DNA from: Isoetes taiwanensis
Lineage: Eukaryota > Streptophyta > Lycopodiopsida > Isoetales > Isoetaceae
Direction: 5' to 3'
NCBI GenBank assembly: GCA_021234155.1
Contig: JAJEKV010000003.1
Coordinates: 17,348,386-17,412,385 of the forward strand
Length of the DNA: 64,000 nt
A model generated the notes under the pieces. It was not told where the DNA came from. It saw only the letters and a list, made by a program, of their open reading frames with translations, and made no database searches. This document shows positions 1 through 13,400 of the stretch, piece by piece (within the stretch, counting starts at the first letter, position 1; each line of letters starts with the position of its first letter). Made by a program: the position numbers and the translations under genes.

Positions 1-690
1 AAAAGTTTAGCCAAATGTAAGAAAATACAGGTGGCAAAATTTTAAAAGTTTAGCTAAATATTAGAAGCTTTCACCTCATCTTTTGGCATACTTTAGCCAA
101 GTCTATTTCACCACTTTGAATATAAAAGTTCCTTAATTTTTTCCCTGTGCGTATTATAGGAGCTGCATTGGCAGAGGCTGATTCAGCTACGGACGCAACT
201 TTGCATTTCTTCACCGACATCATGTGTGTGAAGGTTAGTGGAGTTGTTTCTGCTACTAGGGTGGGGATGGCAAGATCTGATTATCCTCATCATCTTTTGG
301 TTCGGGTTTAGGATGCTCTTAGCCGCCTGCAAGTTTTTCAACATGGCAACCATCTCACGGGACGAGTTTCTCAGTGCAGGAGGACCTCTCTCCTATTCAA
401 TTGTGTAACCATAAGGATGAGCTCTGCAAGGTGAGAGTAGCACACCTACAAAAGAAATAGGCAGTGTACAGCGGAGGCACAACAATAAGTCTAGACCAAT
501 GGCCTTTAAATCCTTGGATTGGCTACGTCTAGATAATCTAAGTAGCACAAAATTACAACTATCATTAACATTAACCTTTCTTTGTACCCTTTGGGCCTCC
601 ATGCCCCTTTCGGTGTTTGGGTCTCTATCATGTCTTATTACACACTCTAGAGTTCTAAGCCGAGACAAAGGAAGTACATCCAGTCTCATG
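1..690. other. Upstream sequence of copy A, no recognised gene
   Basis: AT-rich sequence upstream of the SINE and of the EAF1 start. Short open frames exist on both strands, but they differ between copies A and B by frameshifts and I recognise no family. In copy B the counterpart is 43271-43950. Confidence 0.5.
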
Positions 691-699
691 AACAACAAA

Positions 700-960
700 A
701 GCCGATCCAGTCTAACATGAAAAGGAAGTACCACACCTATCCTTTAAATATACAAACATAGACATCATATTCACCCGCAACTTTGAGGTATGTTAGAAGT
801 CGGCATCGAACCCGAGACCTCATTGCAAGCCAAATGCTACCGAGCCGTATGTACCCAAACCTATATTTTCCATCAATTTGCCGGGAGAGAGTGACTCCGG
901 AGTGAGGTTCGATCACCAATTGGAGAAACAATTGATCGACCAGAAGGTACGGCAAATTTG
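700..960 (-). mobile_element. tRNA-derived SINE-like element
   Basis: On the minus strand a pol III A-box-like word lies at 846-836 (GGCTCGGTAGC) and a B-box-like word at 813-802 (GGGTTCGATGCC), 33 bases apart as in tRNA-derived SINE heads. No acceptor stem can be closed, so it is not a tRNA gene. The head shares its segment between the boxes with the SINE at 26945-27165, which suggests related families. The ends are approximate and no target-site duplication was found. The same element is in copy B at 43985-44215. Confidence 0.6.
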
Positions 961-1499
961 GTTTTCCAAAAATGTTACGTCAAAAATTATTGCTCGGTGA
1001 TTATCGAAATCTGAGAATCGGTCGGGTGGTCGCGTTAAATGGCGTTGGTTTCAGGAAGCCGATGGCGCCATTGCCACCGACAAAAGAGAGAGATTAAATT
1101 GAAAGGGGCCACCAGTTGATAAACAGGCATGAAATGGGGAGTGCAAGCTGTAGCTGGACCTCATGCAAAGCCATGGAACACAATGATCTGATAGGGGATC
1201 TAGGTTTGATATGGTGCCTAGGTTAACTTTGTAATTTCTTTTACATCTTTCAGCACGTAACTGAAACTCTGCAGCTACAGGTGGCAGAGGGCAGTCAAGG
1301 GAACAATTGAATGGGATGCAAGTAAATCCCTTTCTGTTTTTGGTTATTTGAACTTATTAATCCTCTGTTTGACTTATCAATTGATATCAGATACGAACAA
1401 AGGCAAGCTATCATTGAAGGGAACTGCTAATTTGACTGGAACATTGACCCTGGATTAGAGCCAGGGTCATAATTCCTAGTCAATGTGGAGTAAGATTCC

Positions 1500-4400
1500 A
1501 TGGGCACAGGAGCTGGTGCTACAACCATAGTAGATGGAAGGCCTTCTCCACAGCGGTCTGCAATTGAAAAGGCTCAAGCTGAACTCAGGTAGAATTGTTT
1601 ACTGATTGTTATGATGGATTTCATTGCTGATATTGGTTGTATAGGCATGAGGTAGCTGTTCGTGAGCAGCGGAGGAGAGAATTGGAGTTTTTGGAGAGGG
1701 TAAGAGGCAAAATGTTATTACATTCTATGCTGGTTTTCTGGCCATGTTGATATAACCTAGCACATGGTCTACAGGGGGGAAACCCATTAGATTTTGTCTT
1801 CGTGGAGGAGTCACTCTTAGCAATCAATGCATATCCCCTATCTGAGCAATCCCTGGCAAGGTATAACACACTGTTCATCATTAAATATTTGCATTTTTAT
1901 TCAGCAACTGATAAACTTGTATCGTAATGGGCAGTGAAGGTGTTGCCACCAACAGAAGCACTAGCAATGAAAGAGCTGACACTTATGTAAACTGTCATGA
2001 CAACACCACTGAAGTGGACAGTTCAAGGCTACTAGTATCTGATGGAAAAGCAAACAGTGTATCTGCCAATAAATCACACGCTCCAGTTGTGTTAGGAGCT
2101 GAAGAGGAAGAAAATTTTTCCTACAATGGAAGTCTCGATAAAAAAGCCCAGCCTCAAACAACCAGAAGCAAAGAGATTAAAGATCAATTTGGTAACGGGC
2201 ATACATGTGCAAACCCACTTGGCGAGGGATTGCCCATGTTGCGTACTAGTGCTCCTTTGCCTCATCCACATACTGCAAATGTCTGCGAAAATAGAATGGA
2301 TGCAAGAGCAGATGAGTCAATGCATTCATTACCATCAGCATGCGATGCCCGCATCTTGGTTGATCAGAATACGGCCATTAACAATGATGCGGCATTGTCT
2401 GTTCACTTTCCTAAAGACAAGCAACCTAACAGCCATATTTTGCCAGTTATGGATCTGTCTGCTGCAGTGAGCAACCGGATTGAGACCATAGAGGAAAGTG
2501 TCTGTACAAATAACCGTAATGAGTCTGAGAAGGAAAAGACCTATCTAGAAAATAATGGAAAGCCTTCTGATGATAGTTGCTCGCAATCAGTCAATGAATG
2601 CCATGCAGATGTTGACAATTCTCTGAACATTTGCAAGGCTAGATGTAGCTCCACAATGCCTTCTGTAAAAGTATTAGCAAAGCTGGATAATAGCAGCTTA
2701 CGATGTAACCTCCAGCCTGGGGTTCCCACTGTCACTGATGTAGATAGGGACAATTCACCCTTTCTTAATGTGAAGGTAGAAGATTGTACAATTAAGCTTT
2801 CTGGCAACCACGTGTCACCTACACCAGATACTAATGGAGTAGATGGAAGTAAGCTTTATCTTTACCGTAAATATTAAATGTGATCATATAATAGCTCGTG
2901 CATTTGCAGTCCCATTAGTTCAAATTATTTTCAAGTGTGCATTCATGACCTGGAGTAAACTGCGCTAATGTCTGAATATTATAATACAGGAAAATGCAGG
3001 ACGACTTTGTCAGCTGTTGCTATAAAGGCCCATGAGGATATGATTCTTGAAGAAGCTGAATCTATAAAGGTTTGCATGCAACATTCTTTTGTTGAAATTA
3101 ATACCTTAACCCTTTATTGGGCACCTTGTAGCATGTCCGTTCAAGTACACAGATTTGTTGGGAAATTTGTTGCTGCCATGTAATTTACATAAAACGTCTT
3201 GGCAAGATTAGCTTACTCAGCATTTGCAGAGATCCCTTACTTAGATGTGCCGAAAAGATTTTCATTGATGGGGTGCCATGAGACCAGGGGAGTGATGACA
3301 AGAAATGAATTTTTAGCACCGAGGACAGCGTTGGCTGTTTGAATTATTTTTCTTAGGAGTAACTTTAGCCTTACTGCTTTTCAGAAAAAGAAAAGGAAAG
3401 GGAAGGAAGGAAAGGAGGAAAGATTTATTAACGCCTAAAGAAGATCCATAGGGTCTATGCAACCAGGAACATACAAATCTGTGGATTTGCAAAGAGGGGA
3501 ATTCACTAAAAACATCAATCCTAATTTCATTAGTAAGAAGATCCAGCCGCAATTTTAGCTCCTCCAAGAAATGCTCTGATTTCAGCATTTAGCCTCTTTT
3601 TTCCGATTATGACTTCTTCTGGAAAGTTTGCTTGTGCTTCTGTTTTGATGCTCCTCATTTTATTTCCTTAGAGGTCGCTTTGCCCTTTTGACATCATGAA
3701 GTTTTTTCTTTCTTGGAGAGCTGTCCAACTTCCCACTTTGTTGTGACCTTACATCAAGAAGAAAAATGAAGAGATTTCTGTTTGGCTTAGCCCTCTTGGG
3801 CTGATCCTGTTTCTATTTTTGGTTTATGAGCAAGCTCAGGAACAAATGAACTGGTCATAGTACTTCATAAGCTGTTGGATGATGGTCTCTTTTCTCTGCA
3901 AATGTGAGCCAATAACGGGCAAAAACTCCGCAAGGTTCAGAGGCAACCCTCTGTAGTGCCTGATGCACTCGGTCAATGAGGCTGATAGTATTTGAATTCA
4001 CTGGGCGCCCCGAGGCTTTAGAACTTTGAGCTGCCAGATTTTTATGTGAATGCAGAAAGCCAGTTATTACAAGTACAGCACCCTTGATGGCTGTCTCTGT
4101 ACCATCGCCATCCAAATGTCTGGAACACATGTTATCATCTTCTATACAACTAGGCAAAGATGTATCAAACGGAGACTGCATTTGGAGGCTAATCTTTCCA
4201 TCTTTTCTTTGCTGTGGAAAAGCAACTTGAATTGCCTCTATAGTTTGATGTGGCAAAACCATTTGTATGTGATCTTTCAAAGCAAAAGACCCCCTGCTTT
4301 CCCAGGCTGTGCATGATCCGGAAGCTGCTGCCGACTCCTGGGGCAGTTGACCAGACAATTTTTTCAGGATCATCCACATGAAAAACTGACAGGGCACTTC

Positions 4401-7400
4401 CCATTTCGGCATTCCATTTCATGATGAAGCCATGGTCATTGCCCACTGACCACGACTGTGTTGGAATGATGACCGGATCAAAAAACAGAGTGCTTTCTAC
4501 AAAACCCAACCCAGAGAGGTCTTTAGGAAAGGGGTTGTTCACAATCCTTTTAACATGTTTCTGCTCCATAGCCGATCAACCAAATTAAATATTGGGGCTA
4601 CAAAATGCACGAGCAATGAGGGAGGCTCAGCTCCAGAGCAAAGGCAAGTGATATCTTCATGTTATTATATAAATACTAGAATTCAAGCTCAGGGTTGCTG
4701 GGCTATAAGAGGTTTAGACACATTCGCCCCCTTCTTCACCTTTCCTGTTTTTCCTTCCTTTACCTTTTTTTCCCTTTCCCTAGGGTTTGTCTCGCAATTA
4801 TTGGCCATCTGATTTGAAAGATCAATATGAGCTGCCCAATCATACCAATCATGGCTGCCCAATTGGATAGCCAGTTTCGTCCGTCCAACCTAGGGTTCGA
4901 TACATGACATACCTACACTATAATTTTCATAGTATAAAATAATAGACAGGGCAGGTAAAGATGAAATGTTCATCAGAGAAAATATCCAAGTTACACAAGT
5001 GCATTTTTCGTTTCCAGGGTAAGATGTTTATACGACCCAGCTCAATTTCCAGCTAATAAGAGGACATCCTGAATTACCCCATTGAGAATCTGACTCTAAT
5101 TGGGAAGTCAATTTCAAGATATCCAGGTCTAAGAATGAAGCCATCAGCTGAAATGTTTAGAAAACTCTCCTTGAAAAATTTCGTTTTGGAAGATAATTCT
5201 GCAGGCCAAGTGCTTGATATAAAGAAGTTGCTCCAAATCATGACAAATAAGCTGGTTTACCAGCTGTCTTGTCAGCTTCACACATTGGGTGCGGGTAAAG
5301 TATATTGAGGAGGAATTTTATCCATTAAGAAGCGTAAAGAATTAAACATCATAACTGTTCTTGCAAACCAGCAAGTTCGCAAGAAAGAAAGAAAGAAAGA
5401 TTATATTAACATATATGAAAGACCTCTTGGGTCTATGAAACCATTTTATACAGCTATCATGTGCACCTGGGGGCGCATTTGCAGCCTCCTAGAGATGTTA
5501 CATAAAAATGAAAAAATGAAAAACTAAACTATGAAGTCATGAAGCTTTTGTCTTCTTGGCCACTGGTTCAAAGTACGAAGTGATGTCAGACTTGTTTTTT
5601 CTTTGAAAGGACTGCTTATGTTTGTCCTTTACAGCCCGCTTTCTTCTTCTTGACACTTCCATGGATATCCCTCTTGGTACCGGATTAGGGGGTTCAGGAA
5701 GGGGACCTGACTTCCAATGAGAAAGAGAGTGATCTGGCTTTGTGTAAGGTCACTTCCTTGTGAAAGAAATAGAGAAAGAAAGATTTGCTGTCATCTTCTT
5801 ACCATGATCTGAAATAAGCTTTAATATCACCATTAGGTCCTTTTATTTTCTATCTAGCCATCTCTTTTGAAAGACTGCTTATGTTTCTGTTCTGTTTACT
5901 TTATGTTCATGGGCACTGCTAATGTTACTCCATTGACTTCCTTTTCTTTCGTGGGTCCCTTCTTTTGTCATCCTATGGTGTCTTATCCTTAAGGGAGAAA
6001 ATGAGATTATTTTTACTTTCTGTGGGAGGGAAAATAAAGAGATTACTTATAGCAGTTTCTCATTGTTTCCTATTTGTCCTGGTGTATGTGGACTGGCTGA
6101 ATAATTTCAAGTCATAGTAGTTTCAAACACATTCCCATAACCGATAGCATGCACATATTACTGCCTTTTTCCCTTTTCAATTATGAATGTATTAGCAGCA
6201 ACTTTGCTACTGATGTCCTGATTGTGGTTTGGCAATTCACAACAGAATTCTCATAAAGTCACTGCTGAATTAGCAAGGTGTGGGCCTGCACATGAACCTA
6301 CGCAGTTGAAGTCTCATTGGGATTTTGTTCTGGAAGAGATGGCATGGCTGGCAAATGACTTCATGCAGGTATTGTTGTAGAACAATAACTTCTTTCTCTG
6401 GGCAAGAGGAACAGTTCTATTAGGTTATAGAAATGTCTGCATTATGATATAAGATGATTGATAAACTAGATTTTTGTGTTTATGTAGGAGAGACTATGGA
6501 AAATAGCTGCTGCAGCACAAGTCAGTCGCTGGATTTTTCAGGAAAGACATGAACGAAAATTTGCAGCTAAGGAGTTAAAACAAAGGAGGAAGAGGATATC
6601 TCAGGCACTGGCAAGTAGCGTGAAAAACTACTGGAAATCTGCCAGATCATTGATATGTAAAGTAAAATTGGAGGAACCAAGGGCTGAAGATGGGGACACT
6701 AGTGCCACTCCCATGGATATCGACCTCCCCCCTATTGAGACGGTGCGTTCCTTCATTATGTTCCAAGCTTCTTAAAATATTTCTAAGAATGAAGCACACT
6801 TTTCTTTTATCAGCAAGTGGGCAAGCTCAAGTTTTGTCATATACTTTGACACAACCTTAATTTTTCTTTAGAAATGCTGGTCCATCTTTGGCCTTATGCA
6901 TTAATTTTAGCAGCTTGTATCATGAGCATTTAAAGCACACTTTTCTTTTATCAGCAAGTAGGCAGGCTTATGTTTTGCCATATACTTTGACACAACTCAA
7001 ATTTTTCTTAAAATGCAGGTCCATTTTCCTTACGCATTATTTTTTAGCAGCTTGTACCATGAGCAAATATGAATTATGAAATTAGTTCTAGTTCTTACAG
7101 CATCTACGTGGCTGAACATAAGCACCATGACCTTACAAAGTGTAAAAGAATTCTAATAAAAGAAATAGATATTCTTTTTCTAAATTACTAATGTAGTCAC
7201 GTCTTGAAAATAACTTAATCATTTTTCGCCAAGTCCAAAGACCCTTTGTTTTCTCGTTCTCTTCTGCATGACCTGAGTTTCATCGGTCATTAGCGTCAAC
7301 TGTCTGAATCACTTGTTCTTGGGTACAGCTTGTGAAAGATAGGGGCGATAATGAGATGTTTCCACTGATGAAATATGCTTTCAAATTTCTGGGGGATACT

Positions 7401-10400
7401 GCAAAAGTGGAGATTCTGGGGCAAGTTAAGCCACTTCTCCCTGATCGTCCATGCATTTATGAAGACTTCTTGAGTGACCACTTTCCTGAGGTAAGAATAC
7501 TAGCAATCATTGGATAGTGGATGGTCTTGCAGCATTCTGTGCATTAATTTTCCATCTGTTCTGGATTAGCTTTATTGTTTTGTAGTTCGCAGCTGGGAAT
7601 TTTCTTTTTTATGAAATGTGATAAAGAACTTCTAAGAACATGGGTTAGCTGCATGATCTTGTGGCGTAGCAAGTGAATTCTTATGTTTGTAACATGCTAC
7701 ACTTTCCCCAACTTTTCCATTTGGAACTCTCTGCCAGGAAAGTACAAGTCTTTGCCTGCCTGGAAAACTCTGCCTCTTGGTTTAACACACCAATGTAGCT
7801 GATACTTAACTGTGTGTGGCATAGATATGCCATGATTTTCCCATTCCATATTCATTGAGCTCTTTTGGTGGTAGTCTTTTAGTGGTATCCTTGAGAGCAG
7901 AGTGATTAGGCGTCTATGATTTGACTAGGGATGGGCCCCAAGCTTTGTCATGATTTGCGAAAGACTTCCCTTTTTGGATGCTATGTACTGGTCATGCCAA
8001 ATGAATCTGTGTTTAATTCACTGTTTGGCTGTGTAAACAGGAAAGTTTGTTCTATATATTACACGAAGGAGCCTTTGCAAGTTGTCGGCTTTTAACAGAA
8101 GAGAATTGGGCTTCATTTGTCGCTGTAGGCACTCTATCTCCATAGTCTGAGGATGTTTTTGTCTCTGTTTTCTATTATTATTTGTCAATATTATCGTATC
8201 TAATTTGTCCATTCATTTCGTTCTGCCAGAAGAATGAGCAGCACATTCAGGATCAGGCATCAGCAATAATTCAAGCAGAAACATCCGACTTCTTTCCAAT
8301 TTCAGACATAGGAATAACTGGATTTGGTGAAGAGGTGAAGCCTTTTGTGGAGATGCAGATGGTGGATGAAGCACATCCCCAAGACATGCCAGATGGTGTA
8401 TATGGTGGACTTTCAAACTCATTGATAGCGAAAAGGAAAAGAAAAAATATCTTCAAGACAAATGCTCCTAGGTATTATGAGGAAATAGGGGAAGAAACTT
8501 CACATGTAACTGATCAGAGGTTGTCTTATTTACCTGGTACAAGGCCTATTTCTGGGGGAACGAGCGCTTCAAACATGGTCTCAATTCCAATCAAACGCAT
8601 GCGGACATCAGCAGCTGGACGACAGCGTCCAGCAGGTACTGCCATGTCTAATGTTTTTAGCTCCGTAGGCATGTCATCAACAAATGGAATCCATAGAAGT
8701 TCAGCTGAAACTGTTAAAAGGACTCCTTTTATGAGTGGTGGCGGATTATATTCTAAGACAAAGAAAAAGAAGAAGCATTTTACTGCAGGATTTATTCAAG
8801 CAAACACTCCTTCAAAGGTGAGTTTATAGTTATTGGCATACTCTCTACAATTAGAAACATAAGAGACCACTTGCTGAAGGCATCATTTGGTATTTTGTTC
8901 TTACAATCACGATTTCATTGTGCCTCTGTAGATTCCTGGTCGAGAACCAAGCATGCAACAAGAGGGCAACAGACAAGCTGAACAGGTACCATTTCCTAAT
9001 TTGGTTAGTTGCCAATTTGCAACTTGATCATTGCATTCCTGCAGCAGAAAGAACATGCGAAAAGGAAAAGCGAGCAAGCACAAGTCAGTTCATCATCTGA
9101 TGGAGCCCTTGGAGGTTCAGGTTAGTCCTTTAGTACCCTTACCCTATCAGCTAGTTATCAGTACATTGATCAAAGTGTCAATTGCAGATACGCCTGGAAC
9201 TCCAGGTTCCCAGGGGCAACCTTCTAAGAAGCTTAAACTTTCGAAGCAGCAACTTGAAACCAATACTGAATCATTTGGAGTTGACTCATGTGGCACTCCT
9301 TTGGATACTCCTGCACAGTCTGCCAACTTTCTGGGCTCAAAAATTATGAGGCAGCAAAGCAACCGTGAGCGTACAAGGAAAACAAAGGTAGAAAGAACGT
9401 TTGGTTCTCTATGTATATTGTTTTATTCTTTGGTTCCTTAAACTTGGTGGTTTTCAGGTAAGTCTTCTTCAAACTCCAAACCAGCCAGGGGTGGGCATTC
9501 CATGGTCAACAGTAGAGGATCAGGTTTGTCATTTGATTTTCAGTTGGGAGCAGTTTAGATAACACTCATACATGTATAATCGATTAACAACACTTCACAT
9601 CATTGTCACAATTCAGGCAATTTTAGCACTGGTGCATGATCTCGGAGCTAACTGGGAGCTTGTAAGCGATGTCCTTAGTTCAAACTCACAGTTCAAGGTA
9701 CACATTCAAGAGGATTTATGCTATTTCATGATGAATGAGACATTCCTCAGAGTTTGAATATCCTTGTAGGGTATATTTCGAAAACCAAAGGACTGCAAGG
9801 AGAGGCACAAATTTCTCTTGGAACGTTTATCTACAGATAACAATGAGAACTCAGAAGATCTTAATACTTCTCAATCTCATCCTTCTGGATTGTCAGGACT
9901 TCCAAAGGTAGTGAAAGTACATCGCAATCTGTGAAGCAAGCTAATATACACAATCTAAAACAATGATATGCAAATTTGCAGGGAAGTGCTCGATATCTTT
10001 TGCAGCGTCTGCAAGGTCCACTAGAAGAGGACACGTTAAAAGTGCATCTTGAAGCTATAGTGTGTGTTATGCAACAGCATCAGTCTAAACAGCAGGTATT
10101 GGGGCTGATTTTTAGCATCTCCCAATCCATTTGTTGAGTTCGAACAGAATAAATAGATTCATGGAATTCCATTCCTTAGAAAGAAAGAAAGAAAGAAAGA
10201 AAGATTTATTAACGTCTACGTAAGACCCGAAGGGTCTATGAGACCATAACATAAACAGAATTCAAGACCTTCAGGAGGAAAACCCTCCTGTTATCTAAAG
10301 TATGGAAACAAAAATATTAAGTTTAACAATTGAAAATCAAAAAATCTGCTCAGATAGGGTTTGATGGAGACAGCCCATTTGTTCCTGTGACTGCTGCAAA

Positions 10401-13400
10401 ATACTTCATAATACCCCTTCTTGGCCTGCTTTGCTGCTTGCTGCTTGGCCTCTTCTGGAAAGACTTTTTATGTTTCATGGCTGCTGATCGTTTTATCTTC
10501 TTAGACAGTGCCAAAGTTACCCCTTTAGGGTCAGGATACTTCCTCTTCTGTGGTGAGTCTACTAACCTCTTATCATCGTTTGTCTCAGATGAAAAGAAAT
10601 CAGTTATTTCTGTCTGCTTCAGGCCCATTGGATTCTTTTGTTTGAGAATATTTCTCCTTTCTAGAGATAGTTCATATACAAAGTGAGATACACATTTCTG
10701 ATCGTAATATTCTACCAGCTGTCGTAGAGATGTGGGGTCTCTAAAAAGACAATGATATCTGCCTCTAATAATGTAATAGGTTGGGCAGGTGAAAATAAAA
10801 TGTTCTTCTGACTCGACCATGTTTAGATCGCACATTGGGCACTTCCGATCCTCACCGACTAATCTTTTTAAGCCCTACCAACCTCAATCTCCAGCTGGTG
10901 AGATGACACTCTAAACTGCCCCATAGAGTATCTCACTTTGTTCGGCAGATCCATATCTAAATATCCAGGCCTTATAATGAACCCATCCGCTGATATATTT
11001 AGGAAGTTATCCTTATAGAATTTCTTTTTAACAGGCAGCTCTTTGATGGGATTCACCCATGCATTTGAAACATAAAGATACTCCAAGTCATGGCGTATAA
11101 GCTGATTGATTTCTTGCTGAGTAAAATTCAGATTGTCATCCATTATACTGTAGTGAAAAGGTGGGATATTTCCCATAGAAAACCCATCTCCTCAAACAAT
11201 TTAGATGTCCTTGAGAACCAACAAAACACCTTGGTCTGCCAATGTTTTAGACGACACATATGCCAGCCAGGGAAGTCTTTTTTTGACCTTCTTGTGACTG
11301 TCCAAGGCGGTTGTAACTTATGTAAGTATGTCACTGTTTGAAAGGCAATTTCGATCTTCAGAGGTTTAGCATTAAATTCAGCAAGCATTATATCATGGGG
11401 TACGAATGTTTGCTTCTAATCATTCTAGAAAGAAGAAATTTGGAGCCTCTCTAGTTGAACCCAGTCATCGGCTCGTGGGTCAACTCCCCATATTAGTGCA
11501 CCATATAAAGCTGCGGCTTCACCAACGTGTCAAACAAGAAGAGCTTTGTATGAGCGTCTTGGAAATGGAGTTGGTAGCACTGTTTTTCTAGCTGTACAAG
11601 AGAAGCATATCCTTTTGCAATCCTTGCCTGACCAGCCTCCCTCAATCTGAATAGAGGGCCATAAACTCTACACCCAAATAGGTGTATGTAGAAACAATTT
11701 CTACAGGTTGTCCTTGGAAAGTAAAAGAGTTATTTTTCCAATTTTTCCGTGAGAGATTTACTTGCAGCTCTCTATCTTTGCAAAAGGCTTCTAGGGCAGC
11801 CAAATGTTTTTGGAGCCCTTGAGGAGATGGTGAGATTAGAACCACATCATCCGCATAGAGCAAAATGGGAATGCATTCCTGAGCGAGCATGGAGCCTTCT
11901 CCGCCTAAAGACTGAACAAAGCTTTCAAGCTCATCAATGTAAAGTCCAAATAGAGTAGGAGAGTGGGGGCACCCTTGTTTAACCCCAATTGTACTGAAAA
12001 CTTCCTCTGAAAACTGCCCATCTATTTTCACTCTGCCTATTACATTCTCGTATAATGTCAACACTGCCCAGATCAGCTCGTGAGAAAGCCCCAACGTTTT
12101 GAGCCTCTGAAACAACCTGTTCCGAGGAACAGTATCAAAGGCTTTTCGAAAATCAACAAAACAACAATAAACTTTACTTTTCCTTGCCTTTGCTTCCTCA
12201 ATGATTGCCCTTAAAGAAAAAATATGATCAATTGTGGAAAAGTTTTTCCTTAAACCAGCTTGTCCCTTGGCTCTAAGGCTGTGATTTTCTGCAAAATCAG
12301 AATAAACTTCACAATGCCGTATTTTAAGTAGGAGTTGAGTTGTATTGCCTTTGTGGGTAGGTTTATGAAGCATTCTTACTTTCCTATGTGATGAATAATT
12401 AGGATGCTATGCCCAGTTTGCTATGTCATAAGAGGATAGCAATTTCATGTTGTAATATGTGGAAGCTTGATTTTGTTCCGTACTGGGCCAGGAAAGGAAA
12501 GCATTAACAATAGACATCTGAGCTAAAATACAAAGGGACTTCTAGAAAGCTAAGAATGTTGTTTGTTCAAGCATTGGAAAAGGATGTTCATGTCAACTCA
12601 TATGTGGGGCAGATTATGCCTAAATTAGCAATGCAGCTTAGTGCTAATCCATTTAAGCGCAGTCGAACTGGTAGATTACCTCGCTTTATTTCTGCAATTT
12701 AGCATTGCCTACATCATGGTATGCACCTTCAGATAAAAATGGATAAGCATCTCCATATCTTTTGTCTGTCAGATTGGCATAGTTACTAGTTCTGGACATA
12801 GGGAGTCATTTCTCAGCTTTGAGAGATGGTGCTTTGACTATTAAATGCTATCAAATGAATGGCCACATTAAAAGGAGTACTTGATGCAACACGTAACTGG
12901 AATTATTACATAACATAGAATCCCTCTAAAGAGAAGGCTGTCCCTTTTGTCAATTTGTACACTTGATTGCTTTTTTTATGGTTGGCTTTTTGACCCAGAG
13001 TTCATTGTGCAGAACGTGCAGAATATTTCTCAAGAATCACTCGAAATGCTTCCAACGCATGCATCACATTTATGTGCACTGCCAACTACTCTAATAAATA
13101 GGTCGGATTTTGTGGCTCTTTGCTTTGCTTGCATTCCAGCTTTGTCTTCATTTTTTAGATATTCAGCGGTCTTATATAACTATCTTTTTCTTGTAATCGG
13201 TCTGAAGCCCTTTGGATCTTTGTGAGCCTCCTTTATCCAGCGGGGATGTGGCATATCCATTGCAAGCATCTCATGGCAATGGACTAGTTCCTGGTGTTTT
13301 AGATTCTGGCAGTACTCCTGGAATGCCTCTGCTGCCCAATTTTCATGCGGGTCCAAACATATCTACATCACCTTCAATTTCTCTCTATTTTTCAGCTCAA

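Noticed and set aside
393-734. 113-residue minus-strand frame upstream of EAF1
   Set aside because: The copy B equivalent is shifted in frame and ends differently. It overlaps SINE-like sequence.
802-846. tRNA gene
   Set aside because: A- and B-box-like words are present but no acceptor stem pairs. A SINE head fits better.
12540-12710. Possible extra EAF1 exon (reading LEKDVHVNSYVGQIMPKLAM)
   Set aside because: It ends in a stop before any donor, lacks a good acceptor in phase, and the exons 9982-10095 and 13013-13101 join in phase without it.
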